This document shows, in pieces, positions 38,801 to 51,900 of a stretch of DNA of 64,000 nucleotides. Source of the DNA: Niebla homalea. Its lineage: Eukaryota; Ascomycota; Lecanoromycetes; Lecanorales; Ramalinaceae. Location of the stretch: NCBI GenBank assembly GCA_019925105.1, contig JAHGAU010000021.1:62001-126000 (forward strand). The letters run 5' to 3'. The translations under genes and the position numbers were made by a program. The notes beneath the pieces were generated by a model. The model was not told the origin of the DNA. It did no database searches and saw only the letters and a program-made list of their open reading frames with translations. How positions within the stretch are numbered: the stretch's first letter is position 1; each line of letters begins with the position of its first letter.

Positions 38801-40839
38801 TATTTTAAGATATTAATATATATATAAACCGGTATTTTTAAGTCTTATTTAAATAAAGCTTGATTTAAAAAGGGGGATGGCGACGAACAAAGGGACCCCA
38901 GAGGTCCAAAACGATGCGTATACGTATAGCTCTTATAATAATAAAGAAAGTATATTAAATATAATAAGTAAAAGTAACGTAATAATTAAGAACAAAATAG
39001 TAAACGGGCAAATAACCTATATTAATAGAAACGGCGATAACGCGTATAGGTAATATAATAATAATAAGCCGGATAACGCTTAAAATAAAATAAAAAATTA
39101 AGTTTAATAAAATATACGTATTAAAATATATAAAACGCGTAATAATAATACGGAAATAATAGGTAAATAAGGGGGTAAAAAGGCCGGTACGGTATTAACG
39201 GCGAGGGGTACAGGCGGGGGGAAAAGGCAGGAAGATTACGGTAAAAATATTATTAAGGATATATAAAGGGGAAATAAAATTAATAAAAAGGATAAAACCT
39301 TAAGGGATTAAAGGTAAAAAGCGAAAACAGTACGTTATCCAATAAATAAAAGTGAAAGGGCGGTAAGGGAAACGGTAAAAACCTTAAAAGGACTCCTTAT
39401 AATAAAGTAAAAGAATATTATATTAAAGATTTAACCGATATTATAGATTAAACTAAAAAACATAAAAGACTTCTATATAAAAATAGGAATAAAATTAAAG
39501 GAAACGGAGCGGCTATAAGGCTCTTAAGGAATAATAATAAAAACGTTAATAAAGGGTAAAAACGGCGGTTTAAGGTTAAGTATATAAAGTAAAAATATAA
39601 AGGTAACGGCCTTTTAAATAAAAGAAAGTTAAACGATAAAAGTAATAAAGGGGATACCCGCGATAAAGAATAAAGGGATAACGGAGAAGAAAACGGTTAT
39701 ATTAAGGAAGGTAAAGATAATAACGGTCTGCCTATTTAATAATAAGGAGAAAAACGCGGTTATAAAGGTAAACCTATTATAATTAATAAAAGCTTTTAAA
39801 ATAATAATAGAACCGTTAATAAAATAGATTATTGCGGTATATAAACTATAAAATAAAGATATTTCCCTTAATATAATATCTTTGAAAATAAAAGAAAACT
39901 TAAAAAAATTTAAAACTTAAATTAATTAAAGAGAATATAAGTCGGTTAAGGTTTTAAAGTAATCGTTTACCGTTATAGTAAATAAGATATATTTATTACG
40001 TTTTAAAAAAGTTAAAAAAGAAGTTATATTAAGGAATATAGAAAAAGAGAATACGGTTTTTTATTTAAGGCTTAAAATCGTTAATTATAAACTTCCGTTA
40101 ATAATAAAAAGATTTAACTTTTTAAGATATATAAAGAAATATTTTACCGTTATATTAAGTATAACGTTAATAAAAATATATAATAACGTTTTAAATAAAA
40201 AGATTATTAAAAAGGATTTTTTAAGATAATTTAATTATAAAATAAAACGGCTAATATTTATTAATATTTTAAGTATTAAGGTTATAAATATATTATTACG
40301 AAATATTTTAATATTATAAAGTATATAGTTTACGTTAAAAGTTATAATATTTATAAGTATATAAAGTTAATAATTAAGGGGCTTATAAAGGGTACGTTTA
40401 AATATATTATATATAATAAAAAAGGATATTTAATATAGGATTTTAAATATATAATAAAAGTTAAAGAAATTAAACGTAAAAAGACCCGGATAACTATAAA
40501 AATATAACGGTATAATACGTATAAAATTAATTTAACGGGTTAATTAAAAACAACCTTAAGATATAAGCTTAACCAATTAAATAATAAAAGGTAAATAATA
40601 ATAACGGATAAAATAAAAGAAAGAAAGCTCCTTATAATTTTAATTTTAAGGGCCGGCCGTTTTACGTCTTTAATAATAACCGGGAAAATATTAAGTTAAA
40701 AAACGTTCGGCTTTAATAAGAAATTTATAATTTAAATAAATATAAAAAGAAAAGTTTTTATAAAGATTAATATATAATATATTAACGCTTTTAAAAGTAA
40801 TATAATATAACGTTTATAATAAAGGAATTAAAGTAATAA

Positions 40840-41470
40840 TATTAATATTTAAGTTTAAAAAAGTTAAAAACGTTAACGTTATAATAATATAGGAATTACT
40901 ATATAGTTTATATATATATTTATTTATTAACTTAAAAGAGGGATTTTACTTAACCTTTAAAGGGAATAAAATAATTAAAATATACTTCTTTATAAATAAG
41001 TAACTTAATATAGATAATTAAGATATTATTTATTATAGTAAAAACCTTTATATATTCCGTATTATAAAAGAAAAAAACTTAAAAGGCGACTTTAATATTT
41101 ATAACGTATATAATTTACTACCGGTTAATAAGGAAGGATTTTTTATAATACCGTTATTTAAAGAGGTTTTAATTATTTTAAATAAATATATATTATTTAA
41201 AGACTTTAACTTATATTATTATATATAAAATAAGAAAGAACGTATAATAAATTACGTTAAATCGGATAACCTATTAATAATTACCGTTTAAATTACTTTC
41301 TTATTATTAATATTATAAGGGACTATTATATAAGAAAGTTATAAATTTAAAACGATAATTAATTTAATTTTTAATACAGAAAAGTTTATTAACATAATTA
41401 TAATATATAGGCTACGAAAGGACTTAAAATATAACTCAGATTATATACCGATATAAATAACTTTAAATTA
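40840..41470 (+). pseudogene. L2 AP-endonuclease domain remnant
   Basis: In-frame fragments read FKDFNLYYYI (about 41200) for the conserved GDFNxH motif and NSDYIPI (41433-41453) for the S-D-H-x-P-I motif, with Tyr at the catalytic His. Several in-frame TAA codons interrupt it. Both His changes are C-to-T. This is the target-nicking endonuclease of LINE ORF2. Confidence 0.75.
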
Positions 41471-42059
41471 AACCGTTTATACGACCTTATTTTTACCGGT
41501 AAAAAGGGCGTAAAAAACAGTTAAGGAAATAAAGGTTTATATAAAAGCGGAAGAAACGGTAATATAATTTATAGACCTCCCTTAATTAAATAATAAAGAC
41601 CGGATTAACCTTTTTATAAAGTAAATAATAAAAGTATTAGATAAAATAATTAATAAAATTATGTTAATAATAAAATCCTTTTAAAAAATTAAAATTTATT
41701 AAAATAAAAAATATATAATTATAATTATAAAAGCGAAAAAATTAATTAAATAAACTTTTAAATATAAAAATCAGGAAATACTTAATTAATTAAAAATTAC
41801 TTAAAAAGAAAAAAAGAAAATTATTAAGAAGGCTAAATAGATATATTTTCGGTTTACGGTATATAATTTAACGGTTTTACTTTATAATATCTAAAAGTTA
41901 ATAAAATATAATAAAGAATTAAATAAGAAATTAAAGTTTATTTTTAAATTCTTACCCCTTAAAAGATCCGATAATATATTAATTAACACCTTTAATAATA
42001 AAATTAAAGCCCTTAAAAAAATATTTTTCCCCCCTCCATTAAAAATTAACTTAAATAAT

Positions 42060-42870
42060 ATCGACGATATTATATACCCCGACCCTATATTAATAAATAA
42101 AATAATAATATAAACTATAATAATTAAAGCGATTAATAAATTAAAGAAAAATAAAACCCCGGGTTTAAATAAGATTCTTAATAGATTCTTAATAATAATA
42201 ACCTTATTATTTAAGAAGGTTTTTATTTTTTTTTTTAAGTATATTTCGATATTAATTATTATTTATATAAGTTTAAAGAAATAAAAACGATTATCCTTAA
42301 GAAGTTTATTAAGCTAAATTACTTTAAAATAAAGTTTTATAAACTTATTATATTCCTATATACATTAAGGAAAACCTTAAAAACGGTAATAATAAAGATC
42401 CTTAATAACTATATAAAGAATTACGGACTTCTCCCCAATTAATAAATAAAAAAAAAAAAAAATTAATTAATAAAAATAGCCCTTAAAGGATTAATTAACG
42501 GCGTATATAGGGTATAAAGTTACGGGGAAAAATATATTATAAGTCTTTTTTCTTTTAATATTATAAGTATCTTTAATAAAATAAACTATTAAAGGTTATT
42601 ATATAACTTAAAGAAAAAAAAGATATTACTTTTTTTAATTAAATAAATAAAAAGTTTTTTAAACGATTAAGTTATATTAATTAATTTAAAATAAAAAATA
42701 AGTTTAATAAAGCCCGTTATAACGGGGATTCCTTAAGGATCGCTTATTTTTCTTATATTATTTTTATTCTTTAACGGTTTATTAATTAAGAAACTTATTA
42801 AATTAAAATACAAAATTTAAATTAAAAGCTTTATTAATAACGTTTACCTTTTAACTTATAGTATTTTTAT
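42060..42870 (+). pseudogene. L2 LINE reverse-transcriptase domain remnant
   Basis: Motifs run in order: INKLKKNKTPGLNKIL (42128-42175, the LxxxKAPGxDxI block), a YxLLPN block near 42430, GIP-stop-GS (42725-42742, where CAA has become TAA at 42734), and FINNVYLLTYS (42830-42862, catalytic Asp-Asp now Asn-Asn at 42836-42841). The copy continues to the L3 insertion at 43152. It is inactive. Confidence 0.85.
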
Positions 42871-43152
42871 ATATATAAATTATTTAAAATTAAAATAAGC
42901 TTATAAAATTTATTTTTAATAAATAAGAACTTATAAAGCTTAATTTACATTATATAAATATAAGTTTATTTATATAATTAAGAGTTTAAAGCTATACGAT
43001 ATAATAATTATAATAAATTTAAGTAAAGTTACGGTAAAGCCGGATATTAATATTAAAATCCTTAACCTTTAAGTAAATAAGAAATTTAATTAAAAGGATT
43101 ATATAAGAAAAATTTAAAAGAAAATAACTTTATAAGAAAAAGGTTTTATTTA

Positions 43153-46100
43153 ATTGATTGATTGATTTATATTACGGGTCTAGTTAAGCTAATTCCGGCG
43201 TTCCTTAATACGTAGTTTTTTAACCTTACTGGTAACCGTAAAAACCTGATACTTATAACGTTAAAGCAAAAACCGGCGTTTATTAGGCCTTTACCCTTTA
43301 TCCTTTAAGGTAAAGGATATTAACGGCTATCTAAAGAGTAATAATTTATTTATATACTTTTTATATTTTAACTCCTTTAAGAAAATCCGTAATATTACGA
43401 CTATATCTTTATAGGGGCTATTTTTAAGTTTATTGTTTTTTTGCTCCTTTATATATTTATATTACCTTAACTTTATATAGTATTTTTAAATATTTTTATT
43501 AATACTTATACGCTTATTATATATTTTTCTTATATTATTATTATTGTTATTTTTTTTAAAAACTTTTAATAAGCGTTTATTATTATATCCTTACGGCTAT
43601 AAAAGATGCTTTCCGGTTTATATAATTAATATAACTGGTTTCCGTTTTTCTTTTTCTTCTTTAACCGGTAATAAGCCTTCTTTATAAGGTTTTTAATAAC
43701 CTTATTTATTTTTATAATAAAATTAAACTATAATAATAGTCCGATAAATATTATAAATTTAATAATTATCCGGATACCTTACTTTATAAATAATATTTAA
43801 TAATAATTATAAATATTAACTTTTATAATAAGTTTTAATTTAACTTCCGTAAATAAGGGATAAGAAATAAAAACGTATATGGTATTTTACTTTTTTTATC
43901 CGTATTTATATTTAACGTTTATTTAACCCTTAATATATATAGTAAATAAAAAGTAAGTTAAATTGTTTTTATCCGTCCAGAGTTAAATTATTAATACGTT
44001 ATTACCCTTTTTTATAATATTATAACGGCGGAAATACTTATTAATAATCTTTTTATCGTTAAGAATTAAATAATAACGATTTTAAGGTATAAAGTCCTTA
44101 TATTTCCGTTAACGTTTAATTTATTTTATTATAATTTATAAGGTAATTATTATAGTTTTTATTTTTTAAATCCCTTTAATCTTAATCTTTTTTACGTTTA
44201 ATAAGAATTTATACCCGCTTAAATTAACCTCCGGGATACCGGTAAAATTAATTTCCTTCTTAATTTATTCTTATTTTATCTTAATAAAAGGGGAGATAAA
44301 TATCTTTAATTTATTCTTTTTAACTTTAAACTTATTAAGATTCTAACGGATCCGCCCGTTTCCTATTATTATAATTAAGTATATATATTTCTTTAACTTT
44401 ATTTAAGTAATTATTTAATTTAATAAAACCTTAATCGGCGGTATAAAAACCTTAAACTTTAATATTAAGATTAAGGTTACTTTATAAATACCGTTAATTA
44501 TTCTTAAATATTAATTTTAAACTTTCTATAATATCTAAATAGGCTTTTTCTTATATTTTAAAGTACCTTTAAATATATATTAAATAATTATAACGTATAT
44601 TATAGTTAATTTTATTATAGCCTAATAAATAGTCCGGGTTTTCTATAATATAACTCTTTATATTAATACGGCGAAATAAATAAAGCTTTTTTCTTATAAA
44701 GTTATTTTCTTTTAAACCTTTCTTATATAGTCTTTTTAATTAAGTTTTTTATTTACTTAAAGGTTAAGGATTTTAATATTAATATCCGGCTTTACCATAA
44801 TTTTACCCAGGTTTACTATAATTATTATATTATATAATTTTAAGCTTTTAATTATATAAATAAGCTTATATTTATATAGCGTAAATTAAACTTTATAGGT
44901 TCTTATTTATTAAAGATAAACTTTATAAGCCTATTTTAATTCTAAATAATTTATCCGTATAAAAATATTATAAGTTAAAAGGTAAACGTTATTAATAAAG
45001 TTTTTAACTTAAACCTTTTATTTTAACTTAATAAATTCCTTAATTAAAAGATTATTAAAAAATAAAAATAATATAAAAGAAATAAGCGATCCTTAAAGAA
45101 TCCCTGTTATAATGGGCTTTATTAAACTTATTTTTTATCCTAAGTTAATCGATATAACTTAATTATTTAAAAAACTCTTTATTTACTTAATTAAGAAAAA
45201 TAATATCCTTTTCTTCTTTAAGTTATATAGTAATTTTTAATAATTTATTTTATTAAAGATATTTATAATATTAAAAGAAAGAAAACTTATAATATACTTC
45301 TTCCCGTAACCTTATACCGTATATACGCCGTCGATTAATCCTTTAAGGGCTATTTTTATTAATTTATTTTTCTTTATTTTTATTTATTGGTCGGAAAGAA
45401 GTCCGTAATTTTTTATATAATTATTAAGGATTTTTATTATTATTATTTTTAAGGCTTTCCTTAACGTATATAGGAATATAATAAATTTATAAGACTTTAC
45501 CTTAAAGTAATCCGGCTTAATAAATTTCTTAAGGATAATCGTTTTTACTTCCTTAAATTTATATAAATAATAACCGATATTAAAATATACTTAAAAGAAA
45601 TAAATAAAAACCTTTTTAAATAGTAAAATTATTATTATTAAGAATCTATTAAGAATTTTATTTAATTTTAAAATTTTATTTTTCTTTAATTTATTAATCG
45701 CCTTAATTATTATATTTTATATTATTACCTTATTTATTAATACGGGGTTAAAATACGTAATATTATCGATATTATTTAAGTTAACTTTTAACGGAAAGGG
45801 GAAAAATACTCCTTTAAAGGCTTTAATCTTCCCGTTAAACGTATTAATTAATATATTATTGGATTTCTTAAAGGGCAGAAATTTAAGGATAAACTTTAAT
45901 TTTTTATTTTATTCTTTATTATATTTTATTAACTTTTAAATATTATAAGGTAAGACCGTTAAGTTATATATTATAAATTAAAAGTATATTTACTTAACTT
46001 TCTTAATAATCTTTTCCTTTTCTTTTTAAATAACTTTTAATTAATTAAGTATTTCTTAATTTTTATATTTAAAAGTTTATTTAATTAATTTTTTCGCTTT

Positions 46101-48952
46101 TATAATTACGGTTATATATTTTTTATTTTAATAAGTTTTAACTCTTTAAAAAAGTTTTATTATTAAGATAATCTTATTAATTATTTTATTTAATACCTTT
46201 ATTATTTATTTTATAAAAAGGTTAATCCGGTCTTTATTATTTAATTAAGGGAGGTCCGTAAATTATATTATTATCTCCTCCGTTTTTATATAAATCTTTA
46301 CTTTTTTAATTATTTTTTACGCCCTTTTTACCGGTAATAATAAGGTTATATTAACGGTTTAATCTAAAGTTATTTATATCGGTATATAATTTAAACTATA
46401 TTTTAAGTCTTTTCGTAACCTATATATTACGATTATACCGGCAACCTTTTCCGTATTAAAGGTTAAATTAATTATTATTTTAAATTTATAGCTTTTTTAC
46501 GTAATAATCCCTTATAATATTAATAATAAAAGGTTAACTTAAATAATAATTATTAATAGGTTATTTAATTTAATATAATTTATTATACGCTTTTCCTCGT
46601 TTTATATATAATAATATAAATTAAAATCTTTAAGTAATATATATTTACTTAAAGTAATTAAAACCTCTTTAAATAATAATATTGTAAAAGGTTTTTCCTT
46701 ATTAATTAACGGCGGATTATACGTATTATAAATATTAAGGTTGTTCTTTAAGTCCCTTTTTTTTATAATATAGAATATATAAAGGTTTCTATTATAATAA
46801 ATAATATCTTAGTTATTTATATTGAACCGCTTATTTATAAAGAAATATATTCTGGTTATTTTATTCCCTTTAAAAGTTAAATAAAACTCCTCCCTTAAAT
46901 TAATAAATAAATATATATATAAACTATATAATAATTCTTATATTATTATAATATTAATATCCTTAACTTTTTTAAACTTAAATATTAATATTATTACTTT
47001 AATTCCTTTATTATAAATATTATATTATATTACTTTTAGAAACGTTAATATATTATTTATTAACCTTTATAAAAACTCTTTTTTTTATATCCGCTTAAAT
47101 TACGGACTTTTTATTAAAGTTAAATATTTTCTAATTTAATATTTTCCCGGTTATTATTAAAGATATAAAATAGTTAATTTTTAAAGTTAAGATTATAAAA
47201 AGCTTTTTCTTTTTTACCGTTATTTACCTTTTATTATCCGGTTAATTAAGCTTATATTTTAAGGCTGTTTTTAATTAACTTATTAAACCAGTTTTATACG
47301 TATTATACCGTTGGATTTTCGCGGTTATCCGGGTTTCTTTATATTTAATCTTTTTAACCCTTATTATATATTTAAAATTCTATATTAAGTATCTTTCCTT
47401 ACCGTACGCGGCGTATTTAAACGTATCTTTTATAAGCCTTTTAATTATTAACTTTATATATTTATAAATATTATAACTTTTAATATAAACTATATACTTT
47501 ATAATATTAAGGTATTTTATAATAATATATTTATAGCCTTAATACTTAAAATACTAATAAATATTAGCCGCCCTATTTTATAGCCGAGTTATTTTAAGAA
47601 ATTCCTTTTTAATAATCTTTTTATTTAAGACGTTATTATATATTTTAATTAACGTTACGCTTAATATAATAATAAAATACCTCTTTATATATTTTAAGGA
47701 ATTAAGTTTTTTTATTACCGGCGGAAGCCTATAGTTAACGATTTTAAGCCTTAAGTAAAAAACCGTATTCTCCTTTTCTATATTCCTTAATATAACCTCT
47801 TTCTCGGTTTTTTTAAAACGTAAAAGGTATATTTTATTTATTATAATAATAAATGATTACCTTAAAACTTTAACCGATTTATACTTTTTTTTATTAACTT
47901 AAGCTTTAAATTTCTTTAAACTTTCTTTTACTTTTAAAAACGCTATATTAAGGAAAATATCCTTATTTTATAACTTATATATTATAATAATCTATTTTAT
48001 TAATGGTTCCGTTATTATTTTAAAAGTTTTTATTAATTATAATAAATTTATTTTTATTACCGCGTTCCTTTCCTCGTTATTAAATAGGCGGATTATTATT
48101 ATTTTTATTTTCTTTAATATAGCCGCTTTTTCCTCCGTTATCCCCTTATTCTTTACCGCGGGTATCCTTTTTATTATTTTCGTCGCCTAGCTTTCTTTTA
48201 TTTAAAAAACCGTTATTTTTATACTTTCGTTTTATATACTTAACCTTAAACCGCCGTCTTTACCCTTTATTAACGCCTTTATTACCGCCCTTTAAAAGCC
48301 CTATAATTACTCCGCCTCCCCCAGTTTTATTCCTATTTTTATATAGAAATCCCTTATATTTTTTAACTTAATCTATAGTATCGGTTAAATCTTTAACGTA
48401 ATATCCTTTTACTTTACCGTAAAAAGTCCTTTTAAGGCCTTTATTACCTCCCTTACCGCCCTTTTACCCTTATTTACCGGGCGATATTCCGTCTCCGCCC
48501 CTTACCTTTAATCCCTTAAGGTCTTATCCTTTTTATTAACCTTATTTCCCCTTTATATACCCTTAATGGTACTTTCATTACGGTCTTCCCGCCTTTTCTT
48601 TCCGCCTATATCCCTCGTTATTAATATTATACCGGTTTTCTTACCCTTTTATTTACTTATTATCTCCGCTTTATTATTACGCGTTTTATACGTTTTAATA
48701 CGCGTATTTTATTAACCTTAATTCCCTTATTTACTTTAAGCGTTATCCAGTTTATTATTATTATATTGCCCGTACGCGTTATCGTTATTTCTATTAATAT
48801 AGGTTACTTACCCGTTTATTATTTTATTCTTAATTATTACGTTACTTTTACTTATTATACTTAATATACCTCTCTTATTATTATTAAAGTTATACGTATA
48901 TATATCGTTTTAGACCTCTGGGGTCCCTTCGTTCATCGCCATATTCATCCGT
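43153..48952 (-). mobile_element. L3: LINE copy nested in L2, minus strand
   Basis: The 13-bp AAGGTTTTATTTA occurs directly at both borders (43140-43152 and 48953-48965). On the minus strand it begins near 48952, with the head GGCGATGAACGAAGGGACCC, and ends at 43153 in AATCAATCAATCAAT. Length is 5800 bp. It is collinear with L1, which lies in the same orientation, and opposite to its host L2. Reverse-transcriptase motifs are recognisable in reverse complement at about 45107-45120 and 44985-45005 (FINNVY). Stops throughout. Confidence 0.9.
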
Positions 48953-51900
48953 TCAAGGTTTTATTTATTTTATTATATCGATATAGGGAGTTACGTTATA
49001 AAAACCCGGATTATTTACCAGGCTATAATAAAGCTAATTATAATATACGTTATAATTATTTAATATATACTCAAAAGTACTTTAAAATATAAAAAAGAGC
49101 TTATTTAAATATTATAAAAAGTCCAGAATTAGTATTTAAGAATGGTTAACGGTACTTATAAAGTAATTTTTATCCCGGTATTAAAGTTTAAGGTTTTTAT
49201 ACCGTTAATTAAGGTTTTATTAAATTAAATAATCATTTAAATAAGGTTAAAGAAATATATATACTTAATTACGATAATAAGAAATAAGCGGATCCACTAA
49301 AATCTTAATAAGCCTTAAGTTAAAAAAAGTAAATTAAAAATACTTATCCTTTTTCCTATTAAGATAAAATAAAAATAAGTTAAAAAGGAAATTAACCTTA
49401 TTAATATCTTAAAGGCTAATTTAAGCATATATAAACTCCCGTTAAACGTAAAAGAAACCGAGATTAAAAAGATTTAAAAAATAAAAGCTATAACGATCGT
49501 TTTATAAATTATAATAAAGTAAATTAAACGTTAACGGAGATATAGGGATTTTATACCTTAAGGTTATTATTATTTAACTCTTAATAATAAAAAGATTATT
49601 AATAAGTATTTCCGTTATTATAATATTATAAGGAAAAGTAATAATATATTAACGATTTAATTCCGGACGGATAAAAAAGGTTTAACTTATTTCCTATTTA
49701 CTATATATACCGGAGGTTAAATAAACGCTAAATATAAGTACGGATAAAAAAAGTAAAATACTATATATATCCTTATTTAATATCCTTTATTTATTAAAGT
49801 TAAATTAAGACTTATAGTGAAAGTTAATATTCATAATTACCGTTAAATATTATTTACGAGGTAAAGTATATAAGCGGCCGTTAAGTTTATAATACTTATT
49901 AAATTATTAACGTAATTTAACCTTATTACGGAAATAAACAAAATTATTAAAGATTTAATTAATAAGCCCCGTTATTAATTTAAATCCTCGGGATAACGTA
50001 AAAACTATATTTAATAAAAAGCTTAAGGATATAATATTAATACGGCGTAAAAGATGGGTATAATAATATCGGCGATAATAATAACGGAAGAATAAAAGGT
50101 ATGTATATCGGTAAGGATATTTAAGGATATAATTTAATATTAATATTAAGTAAATTAATAAAAATACGGAAAAGTAATAGGTCCGGGGGTAACCCCTATA
50201 ATAATACGGTTATAATATTATGGATTTCCTTAATAAAGTTAAAACGTAAAAGTTATATAAATTAATCGTTACCTTTTAAATAACCGTTAATACTTTCTAC
50301 TTTAAAGGGTAATAGGTAGAAGTTTTATAAATACCGTTTTTTCGCTTTAACGTTATAAGTATCAGGTTTTTACGGTTATTAAAAAGGTTAAAAGGCCGCG
50401 TATTAAGGAACGCCGGAATTAGCTTAACTAGATCCGTAGTATAAATAAATCAATCAATCAAATAAATAAAGCTTTAATCCCCGTTATTATATTTTATATA
50501 AATTAAAACGATATATCTTTTAATTCTTTTTATTTTTATTTTATATTTCCGGTTAAGCATATAAGTAAGTAAGCAATTTTTATAAAACTTTTAATCCATT
50601 TTCTTATTATATTAACGGTACTTAAGAACTTTTTAATATTTCTTATATTTTAAGGTATAGGTTAATTAAGTATCTTCTTATACTTTTTAAGTTGAATTTA
50701 TATATATTTTTTTATTTTATGCTTTTTTTTAAGTACTTTAATTTTTATTATATTAATTTTGAACTTATTAAATAATAGTTTTAATTTCAACTATAAAATT
50801 TAAAGAAAGAAATAATCTTTTAAGAAAATAAATTACTTTTTTTATATTTTATATACCTTAAAGATATTATTAAGATAAAAAGTTAAATTAATAAAATTAT
50901 ATTTCCTTTTAAAAATAAGGAAAAATAACTCTAAGTTCGGTTTAAGGATAACTCTTAATATAATATTTATAAGCTTAATAAAAATAAATAAGGATAGATA
51001 TATTCTTTAAAATATCCTTATAAGCTATAGCTATTTAATACCTAATATGTTAAAAGTAAAATAATATCGGTTATTAAGGTATATTTTTATTACTTAATAT
51101 TTACATTTTATATTTATTTAAAAAAAGTCTTATATAATAAAATTCTTAATAAACTATATACTCTTTTTATTAACTTTATATAAAATATAAATAATACTTT
51201 ATATATAAAGTAATAATTAAATATAAGTTATAATTTAACTTTACCTTTTTTTCTTTATAAATACGGGGAGTACGTTCTATATATTTATTCGTTTATTTAC
51301 TTATATATATTTCTTATATATACCTAACTTAATTCCTTATTATACGATCGTTTTAAGCTATTATTTTTTATTATTTAATAGTTTTTTAACGGTAACTTTA
51401 TATAATTTAATCTTTAATCTTAATATTATTTTATATAAAAGTAAATCCGTTATTAAGATCTTATATAATTCTTTTACGTTTATATCCTTATACGTTTATA
51501 ATATTTAAAGTATTTGAAGCCGTACTTAATTATTTAGGATAATATCCCTTAATATAATACCTTTTTTTTTTAATTTATGTTTATAGTTTTTATATAACTT
51601 TAAAGTATTTATCTTTCTTTTTATTATCCTTTTATTTATTAAGAATATAACTCGTAATAATTTTATTTTTTTATTTATTTTTTTATTTTATAGTTTTAAA
51701 GTTAACTTATCCGTTACTTTATATATATATCTTAAATAAATTTAATAAATACCGTATTTACACTTTAATAGTCTTTAATAAGTTATTAAGTTATCGGGTT
51801 ATTTAAGCTTTAAAATTATACTTTCTATAATAAGTAAATAATTTTTATTATCTTTATTTCTTATTTACTTTATCTTTTTCTTTATATTATTATAATATAT

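Larger units (their letters stand above)
38862..50463 (+). mobile_element. L2: LINE copy, plus strand, split by L3
   Basis: The 11-bp AAATAAAGCTT flanks it (38851-38861 and 50464-50474). The 5' end has the family head GGATGGCGACGAACAAAGGG at about 38877. The 3' end reads CGGAATTAGCTTAACTAGAT then AATCAATCAATCAAAT. The two halves (38862-43152 and 48966-50463) join to a full element of 5789 bp. The order is ORF1-like region (about 39000-40650), AP endonuclease, reverse transcriptase, then a C-terminal part right of L3. Domain order and motifs fit the fungal Tad1/I-like LINEs. Confidence 0.88.
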
